A stretch of DNA of 64,000 nucleotides, taken from Kitasatospora gansuensis (lineage in GTDB: Bacteria > Actinomycetota > Actinomycetes > Streptomycetales > Streptomycetaceae). Positions 58,825-64,000 of the stretch are shown in pieces. Where the stretch lies: NCBI RefSeq assembly GCF_014203705.1, contig NZ_JACHJR010000001.1, positions 7,378,001 to 7,442,000 of the forward strand. The letters are read 5' to 3'. Each line of letters starts with the position of its first letter. The first letter of the stretch is position 1. The position numbers and the translations under genes are program-made. A model generated the notes under the pieces. That model made no database searches. It was not told the DNA's origin and saw only the letters and a program-made list of their open reading frames with translations.

Positions 58825-60086
58825 CAGTTCGCCACCGCCTTGCGCAGCTGCTGGAACGCCGTGTAGTTGGCGATCGCCTCGATCCGCCCGGGCGGGGCCG
58901 CCCGGACCGCCTGCTCCAGGGTGTCCACCACCTGGAACTGCAGGCCCGCCACCTCCAGCCGGACCGCCAGGTCCAGCTTGCGCTGGCCCATCACGAAGAT
59001 CGGGTGGCCGGAGAGCCGCTCGTAGTCCACGTCCCACAGCCAGGAGGTGTCGGTGCCGTCCGCGTCCAGCGCGTTGACCGAGAGGATCACCGGGGCCGGC
59101 GGCTGGTCGATCAGCGAGAAGGTCTCCAGCCAGCCGGCCGGGTTCTTCGCCAGCAGCAGCCGGACGTCGCGGCCCAGGTACTGCACCACGTCGTAGCGGC
59201 CCGCGACCGCCGTGACGGCCTGCATCCGCTGCAGCGCGACCTGCGGGGCGACGCCGAAGACGGCGGCCACCGCGGCCGAGCTGGTCGCGTTGGCCAGGTT
59301 GGCCCGGCCCGGCAGCTGGAGCTGGATCGGCCAGGCGCCGCGCTGCGGGTCGATCACGTGGGTGCCCTGGAGCGCCCAGTGCGGCTGCGGACGGCGGAAG
59401 CCGCAGTCCTGGCAGAACCAGTCGTCGCCCGGACGCTGCATCACGCCACCGCAGGACGGGCAGGACCAGGCGTCCTCCTTCCACGCCTGACCGGCGGCCA
59501 CCCAGACCACCTTGCGGCAGGACGAGGCGGCCCAGGTCACCAGCGGGTCGTCCGCGTTCGCGATGATCACCGCGTCGGTGTCCTGCAGGCCCTCGCGCCA
59601 CTTCTCGGCCATCATCCGGGTCTCGGCGGCGCGGTCCAGCTGGTCGCGGGAGAGGTTGAGCAGCGCTATGGCCTTCGGCCGGGTGTCGCGGGCGACGCCG
59701 GCCAGGTACTTCTCGTCCACCTCGATCACGCCGAAGCGGGCCTCGCTGCCACCCGCGAGGGCGGCGGTGATCCCGGCGGGCATGTTGGCGCCGAGGGCGT
59801 TCGAGACCACCGGGCCGGCAGCGCGCAGCGCCTCGGCGATCAGGCGGGTGGTGGTGGTCTTGCCGTTGGTCGCGCTCACCAGCACCACGTCGAGGTGGTC
59901 GGAGAGGGTCGCCAGCAGGTCGGGGTCCAGCTTGAGGGCGATCTTGCCACCGATCACCGAGCCACTGCCCCGGCCGGCCTTCTGCGACAGGGCGGCGGCC
60001 ACACGGCCCGCCGTCACGGCGATCTTGGCACGGGCGGGCAGCGAGGCGTCGCGTACGGCTGCGGCTTCCGAATCGGGGCCTGGCAT
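58824..60086 (-). CDS. murT: Lipid II isoglutaminyl synthase, Mur ligase-like subunit MurT
   Basis: A 420-residue Mur ligase-fold protein that activates the D-Glu carboxylate of lipid II with ATP for amidation by GatD. P-loop VSATNGKTTTTRLIAEAL (NGKTTTT at 74-80), central VIEVDEKYLAGVARDTRPKA and a zinc ribbon with four Cys (SCPSCGG and FCQDCGFRR) as in characterised MurT. Overlaps gatD by one base. ATG 60086. Confidence 0.93.
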   Translation of the reverse strand: MPGPDSEAAAVRDASLPARAKIAVTAGRVAAALSQKAGRGSGSVIGGKIALKLDPDLLATLSDHLDVVLVSATNGKTTTTRLIAEALRAAGPVVSNALGANMPAGITAALAGGSEARFGVIEVDEKYLAGVARDTRPKAIALLNLSRDQLDRAAETRMMAEKWREGLQDTDAVIIANADDPLVTWAASSCRKVVWVAAGQAWKEDAWSCPSCGGVMQRPGDDWFCQDCGFRRPQPHWALQGTHVIDPQRGAWPIQLQLPGRANLANATSSAAVAAVFGVAPQVALQRMQAVTAVAGRYDVVQYLGRDVRLLLAKNPAGWLETFSLIDQPPAPVILSVNALDADGTDTSWLWDVDYERLSGHPIFVMGQRKLDLAVRLEVAGLQFQVVDTLEQAVRAAPPGRIEAIANYTAFQQLRKAVAN

Positions 60087-60341
60087 GCTCTGTGGTCCTC
60101 CTTGCTGCGGCGCCGCTTGCGCGGCAGAACGGGGCCAGCCTACCCACTCCGTCCCGCGACACCGCGCAGGGGCACTTCTGACGCTCGCTCAGCCGTGCAC
60201 TACCAGGGACTCGGGGAACTGCGACGCCGGCCTCAGGAGCGTCAACGTACGTAAAGGGTCAGGCACTTTCGCAGTGATACCCGCCAGCCACGAACCGTCG
60301 CCGTTCCCCGAGCCCCTGACCGTAGACGTCCGACCGGCTGC

Positions 60342-61709
60342 CTATCGGCTGGGCCACGGGGTCGGGAGCTGTTCCGTGGCTTCGGAGAGGTGGGCGGTGA
60401 TGACCAGGGTGCCGTCCTCGACCTGGTAGTCCAGCGGGGCGGAGAGGCGGCGCATGGTGGAGATCAGGCCGGTGTTGGAGGCGTGGGTGACCGCGTAGAT
60501 GGTGGGGACGCCGGCTTCCAGGGCCAGGGCGGCCATCCGGCGGAGGAGGTCGACGCCGAGGCCGCGGCGCTGCCAGGCGTCCTCGACCAGGAGGGCGATC
60601 TCGGCGCTGTCGTCGTCCCACATCAGGTGGGCGAGTGCGACGATGCGGCCGTCGGAGGTCTCCACCGCGAGGGTCTGGCCGTGGCGGGGGTCGAGCAGGT
60701 GGTCGAGGTAGCGGTCGGCGTCCTTGACGGGGCCGTGGTAGCGCTTGCGGAGGGCGTCGGAGGAGCAGCGGCCGTGCATGGCGAGGGCGGCGGCCTTGTC
60801 CTCGGGGTCGGCGCGACGGACCGTCAGGTCGGTCCCGGCGGGGAGGGTGAGCCGGGCCTCGACCTTGGGGACGCGGGGGCCGAGCAGCGAGTCCAGCTCG
60901 ACCAGGGCCTGGGCCCGGGCGAACTCGGTCGGGGTGAAGGGCAGGTGCGGGCGGCTGAGCTCGATCAGGTCGCCGGACGGGACCGGCAGGCGCATCACGT
61001 GGCCGTCGGCGCCGGCCACGGCTGCCGCGCCGCCGTTCGGGAACTGCCGGATCGTGCACCGGCCGAACAGCCGGCGCAGCGCGACCGGCAGCTCGGCGGC
61101 GTCCAGCGCCGTCCGGGTGGCAAGTGCGAGGACATGGGTCGGCTCGTCCACCAGGTCGTGGGCGTCGGCCTGCTCGGTCCAGATGTCCTGGCCGCCGCCG
61201 GAGGCGACGGCCCGGGCCAGGTCGGCCCGGCTGAGCGCCAGCGGGGCGCGGACCAGGAACTCGTCCACCGCGCCGACCGGCAGCGGGTGGGTCTGCATCG
61301 AGACGATGCTGACCTGCTGCCCGGCCAGGGCGGTGCAGATCCGGGCCAGGCTGCCGGGGGAGTCGGAGACGGTGGCGCGCAGCCGCCAGAGGGCGGTCTG
61401 CTCGAAGTCGCGCAGCGGTCCGGTCACCTCGGCCGCCTCCGCTCCCGGGGGTGCGGCCGGGTCGGGGCCGGGCGGCCCGTGCGGGTGCCGGTGTGCCCAC
61501 CAGGCGTGGAACACGGCCGTGGCGACCAGTGCGAGCGCCGAGGCGACCAGCAGGACCGGGCCGTCGTGGCCGTGCACCACCGTGTTGGCGACCAGGTCGG
61601 CGGCCGCCACCGCGACGAAGACCGCGGCGAGCTCGGTGGTGTCGCGGCGCCAGCGGTGGTTGCGGGCGCTGCGGCGCTGGGCGCGGGAAGGCTGTGAAGT
61701 CGTGTCCAT
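60342..61709 (-). CDS. Membrane-anchored ACT-GNAT protein
   Basis: A 455-residue protein of unusual layout. Two N-terminal transmembrane helices (LAAVFVAVAAADLVANTVVH, VLLVASALALVATAVFHAWW), then an ACT domain at about 105-170 (LRATVSDSPGSLARICTALA) that usually binds amino acids, a middle region, and a C-terminal GNAT acetyltransferase at about 300-440 (VEDAWQRRGLGVDLLRRMAA is motif A). It may be an amino-acid-controlled acetyltransferase at the membrane. ATG 61709. The 255 bp downstream of it (60087-60341) hold no gene. Confidence 0.82.
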   Translation of the reverse strand: MDTTSQPSRAQRRSARNHRWRRDTTELAAVFVAVAAADLVANTVVHGHDGPVLLVASALALVATAVFHAWWAHRHPHGPPGPDPAAPPGAEAAEVTGPLRDFEQTALWRLRATVSDSPGSLARICTALAGQQVSIVSMQTHPLPVGAVDEFLVRAPLALSRADLARAVASGGGQDIWTEQADAHDLVDEPTHVLALATRTALDAAELPVALRRLFGRCTIRQFPNGGAAAVAGADGHVMRLPVPSGDLIELSRPHLPFTPTEFARAQALVELDSLLGPRVPKVEARLTLPAGTDLTVRRADPEDKAAALAMHGRCSSDALRKRYHGPVKDADRYLDHLLDPRHGQTLAVETSDGRIVALAHLMWDDDSAEIALLVEDAWQRRGLGVDLLRRMAALALEAGVPTIYAVTHASNTGLISTMRRLSAPLDYQVEDGTLVITAHLSEATEQLPTPWPSR

Positions 61710-61805
61710 GGAAGCATCGTGCTCTTCCGGTGTTTCGCGATCACGAATCCCCCGTGACCTGTTGGTAAATGTCTGCGGATGGCATCCGAACTGCCTCCCC
61801 TCAGA

Positions 61806-63245
61806 TCAAGAACCGGTCGGACGCTCCGTCAGTTCCCGTCCTGCGCTGCGGACTTCGGACAACAGCAGGTCCAGGTCGGCTTCGGTGGTGGCGGCGTTCA
61901 GCAGACACGCCCGGAGCATTTCGCGGCCCTGGAGGAGCGCGCCCGTAACAAAGGCCCGCCCGCGCAGTTGGACGGCGACCGGCAGTTCGCGGTTCACGGC
62001 GTCGGCGAGCGCCGGGTCGGCGGGCAGGTAGCGGAAGGCCACGATCGAGGTGCGGACCGGCGCGAGCAGTTCCAGCTCCGGGTCGGCCTCGACCAGCGCG
62101 CCCAGCCGGCGGGCCAGTTCGGTGCAGCGGGCGATGTCGGCGGCCAGCCCGGCGCGGCCGCGGTGGGCGATGGTGGCCCAGACCTTGAGCGAGCGGAACG
62201 GGCGGGTCTGCTCCATCCCGTACTCGGAGAACCAGCCGAGCGCCCCGGCCGCCTCGTCGCGCAGGTAGGAGGGGACCAGGCTGAACGTGCCGCGCAGCTC
62301 CTCGGTGTCGCGGACCAGGGCGCAGCCGCAGTCCACCGGGACGCCGAGCCACTTGTGCGGGTCGAGGGCGAGCGAGTCGGCCCGGTCCATCCCGGCGTAC
62401 TGGTCGGCGATGGCCGGGTCCAGGACGCCGAAGGCGCCGTACGCGCCGTCCACGTGCAGCCACAGGCCCTCGGCGGCGCAGACGTCGGCGATCGGGTCGA
62501 AGGCGTCCACCACGCCGGTGCCGACCGTGCCGGCGGAGGCGACCGCGAGGAAGGGGAGCAGCCCGGCGGCCCGGTCGGCGGCCACCGCCTCGGCGAGTGC
62601 GGCCGGGTCGAGCCGGCCCTCGGCGTCGGTGGCCACGGTGCGCAGGTGCCGGCTGCCCAGGCCGAGCAGTTCGACCGCCTTGCGGACGCAGGAGTGGGTC
62701 TCGGCGGTGGCGTACGCGACCAGCGGGGGCAGCCCGGCCAGGCCGTCGGCGCGCAGGTCGTGCCCGGCCCGGCGGGCGGCCCGGTTCCGGGCGGCGGCCA
62801 GGCAGAGGATGGTGGCCATCGAGGTGCCGGAGGTGAGGATGCCGCCGCCGGCCGGGTGCGGGAAGCCGACCAGTTCGGCGATCCAGCGGACCACGGCCCG
62901 CTCCAGGTGGACGTCGGCGTGGTCGCCGCCGGCCGAGCTGGGGTTCATCGCGGCGGCGGCCAGGGTGGCCAGCACCCCGGCGGGGGCGGGCGCGGAGTTC
63001 ACCCAGCCGAAGAAGCGCGGGTGGCCGTTGCCCATCGGAGCGGTCATCAGCTGACTGCCGATCACCTCCAGCAGGCCCTCCAGCGGCACGCCGTCGGCGG
63101 GCAGCGGCAGGTCGAGCAGGGCCAGTCGGTCGGCCGGGTCCATCGGCTGCCAGACCGTGCGCCCGGGCACCGCGTCGAGGTAGTCGGAGACCAGCTCGGC
63201 GGCGGCCCGGGCGGCGGTGCGGAAGTCGTCGGCAGTGTCGCTCAT
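61806..63245 (-). CDS. PLP-dependent group II amino acid decarboxylase
   Basis: A 479-residue enzyme of the aromatic-L-amino-acid/glutamate decarboxylase family. The PLP lysine is in SLALDPHKWLGVPVDCGC, with the preceding LWLHVDGAYGAFGVLD (Asp binding the PLP ring nitrogen) and ILTSGTSMATILCLAAAR. The N-terminus HPRFFGWVNSAPAPAGVLAT is typical. The product amine (tyramine, tryptamine or phenethylamine) cannot be assigned. ATG 63245; the upstream Cys-rich gene ends 64 bp away in the same direction. Confidence 0.9.
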   Translation of the reverse strand: MSDTADDFRTAARAAAELVSDYLDAVPGRTVWQPMDPADRLALLDLPLPADGVPLEGLLEVIGSQLMTAPMGNGHPRFFGWVNSAPAPAGVLATLAAAAMNPSSAGGDHADVHLERAVVRWIAELVGFPHPAGGGILTSGTSMATILCLAAARNRAARRAGHDLRADGLAGLPPLVAYATAETHSCVRKAVELLGLGSRHLRTVATDAEGRLDPAALAEAVAADRAAGLLPFLAVASAGTVGTGVVDAFDPIADVCAAEGLWLHVDGAYGAFGVLDPAIADQYAGMDRADSLALDPHKWLGVPVDCGCALVRDTEELRGTFSLVPSYLRDEAAGALGWFSEYGMEQTRPFRSLKVWATIAHRGRAGLAADIARCTELARRLGALVEADPELELLAPVRTSIVAFRYLPADPALADAVNRELPVAVQLRGRAFVTGALLQGREMLRACLLNAATTEADLDLLLSEVRSAGRELTERPTGS

Positions 63246-63309
63246 GCTGCTGCTCCATCAGGGGGCATGGAGGCACGGCTTCCTCGGCGTACCCGGTTCA
63301 CGGATGACC

Positions 63310-64000
63310 TTAGTCGAGGGTGGTGGCGAGGCCGCCCGCCGTGCGGCAGTAGCCCGCGATCTCCTTGTTGGTGATCTTCGAGCAGAGCCGGGAGCCCGCG
63401 CCCGCCTCGGTGTAGTTGACGGTGTAGTAGCTCATCAGGCCCTGGGTGCAGGCCTTGCGCTGCCAGGAGTCGGCGGCGGTGGCGCACTGGTTGGCGGCCC
63501 AGTCCTCGCGGTCCAGGTTGTACTTCATGGTCCGGGAGCCGACGCCCCGGCTGCAGTCGTTGGCGCCGCCGCTGGCCTGGCCGTTGAGGCACCACTTGAG
63601 TGCGTCGGCGTAGACGTTCTCGTGGTTGGCGTAGTCGTGCGAGCTCAGGTAGAAGGTCGGCGCGTAGAAGAAGCAGGCGGACTGGAACAGCGAGGGCTGG
63701 TCCTTGCAGGGGTAGAGCGGGTCCTTGGCCAGCGCGGCGGGGTCGAGGTTGGCCTTGGCCTTCTCGTCCTCCTCGTCGGGGCCGAAGAGCTGCATGAAGA
63801 GGCCCTCGGAGCAGGTGATCTTCCGGCTGTCGGTGGGGAACTTGTTGCACAGCGCGCGGGCCTTGGCCACGTCCTGCTTGGCGACGAACATCGTCCCGTG
63901 GCCCACGCCGTGGATGCACTTGCCCTGGTTGGCCGGGGCGCAGAGCTTGAGCAGGTCCTCCTCCGGGTTGGCGGAGGCGTTCAGCATCTCCTCGACCGCG
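63310..64000 (-). CDS. Cys-rich hypothetical protein, 5' end outside the window
   Basis: At least 230 residues, open to the right edge, so the true start is not visible. It contains many spaced cysteines and a His-rich motif (LCAPANQGKCIHGVGHGTMF, LYPCKDQPSLFQSACFFYAP, GANDCSRGVGSRTM, CATAADSWQRKACTQG), giving a pattern of Cys pairs about 30 residues apart with GxGH near the front. Such regular Cys spacing suggests disulfide-stabilised repeats in an exported protein. No family is recognised. Confidence 0.7.
   Translation of the reverse strand, partial: AVEEMLNASANPEEDLLKLCAPANQGKCIHGVGHGTMFVAKQDVAKARALCNKFPTDSRKITCSEGLFMQLFGPDEEDEKAKANLDPAALAKDPLYPCKDQPSLFQSACFFYAPTFYLSSHDYANHENVYADALKWCLNGQASGGANDCSRGVGSRTMKYNLDREDWAANQCATAADSWQRKACTQGLMSYYTVNYTEAGAGSRLCSKITNKEIAGYCRTAGGLATTLD

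Overview
The window is a high-GC actinomycete chromosome segment, most likely from Streptomycetaceae (Streptomyces or Kitasatospora). The signs are the strong GC bias, many GTG and TTG starts with GGAGG-type ribosome binding sites, a WhiB protein, an SsgA-family protein, a SigB-type sigma factor with its partner-switching proteins, and a large set of secreted polysaccharide hydrolases. Gene starts were chosen by hand from ribosome binding sites and gene overlaps.

Layout. 1-5.0 kb: the 3'-truncated (window edge) GH29 alpha-L-fucosidase, a methyltransferase, a broken NCS1 permease, a SnoaL-like protein and a divergent AraC regulator. 5.0-10.7 kb: an accessory patch with a small protein, a NUDIX hydrolase and an HTH regulator, then two tandem IS5-type elements sharing one CTAG site. 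One is a chimera with a cut transposase, the other is intact and carries an extra gene. A chain of overlapping small genes follows, ending in a frameshifted secretory gene. 10.7-12.3 kb: an NmrA-like oxidoreductase divergent from an Rrf2 regulator across two palindromes, plus a CBM32 remnant.

12.3-23.3 kb is a plant-polymer block. It has a GH9-CBM2 endoglucanase under a CebR-type box, then a four-gene operon (lipoprotein binding protein, two permeases, GH3 glycosidase) that resembles BxlEFGA. A divergent LacI regulator and a GH10-CBM2 xylanase follow. Matching CGAAnGTTTCG palindromes lie before the operon and before the xylanase, so one LacI repressor plausibly couples xylan cleavage, uptake and intracellular hydrolysis. 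A GH12 enzyme at 33.7 kb belongs to the same lifestyle.

23.3-38.1 kb: a GNAT and an acyltransferase, a SecD-SecF fusion, then a two-gene cassette in which a small protein with a C-terminal ATIYMAGGDVHV motif overlaps a WD40 nSTAND ATPase with a matching N-terminal motif (candidate amyloid-signalling immunity pair). An LLM oxidoreductase, GH12, a membrane-anchored lipase-like hydrolase and a NarL-type two-component system follow. 38.1-50 kb: a tRNA-Gln/tRNA-Tyr-like pair behind a Gln-codon-rich leader ORF, WhiB, PRC-barrel proteins, STAS and kinase-like anti-sigma factors, sigma factor, SsgA-like protein, DUF4239 protein with an early TTA codon, a broken hydroxyacid dehydrogenase, a large secreted beta-propeller, tiny membrane proteins, hemerythrin, flavodoxin-like and SRPBCC proteins. 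This looks like a general-stress and osmotic block.

50.4-53.8 kb: a TIR-CHAT fusion protein overlapping a gene with two tandem trypco2-like domains, a second candidate conflict system. 54.4-64 kb is more core: intact 2-hydroxyacid dehydrogenase, Tat-exported protein, 6-phosphofructokinase, MurT-GatD (lipid II amidation), an ACT-GNAT membrane protein, a PLP decarboxylase and a Cys-rich protein running off the window.
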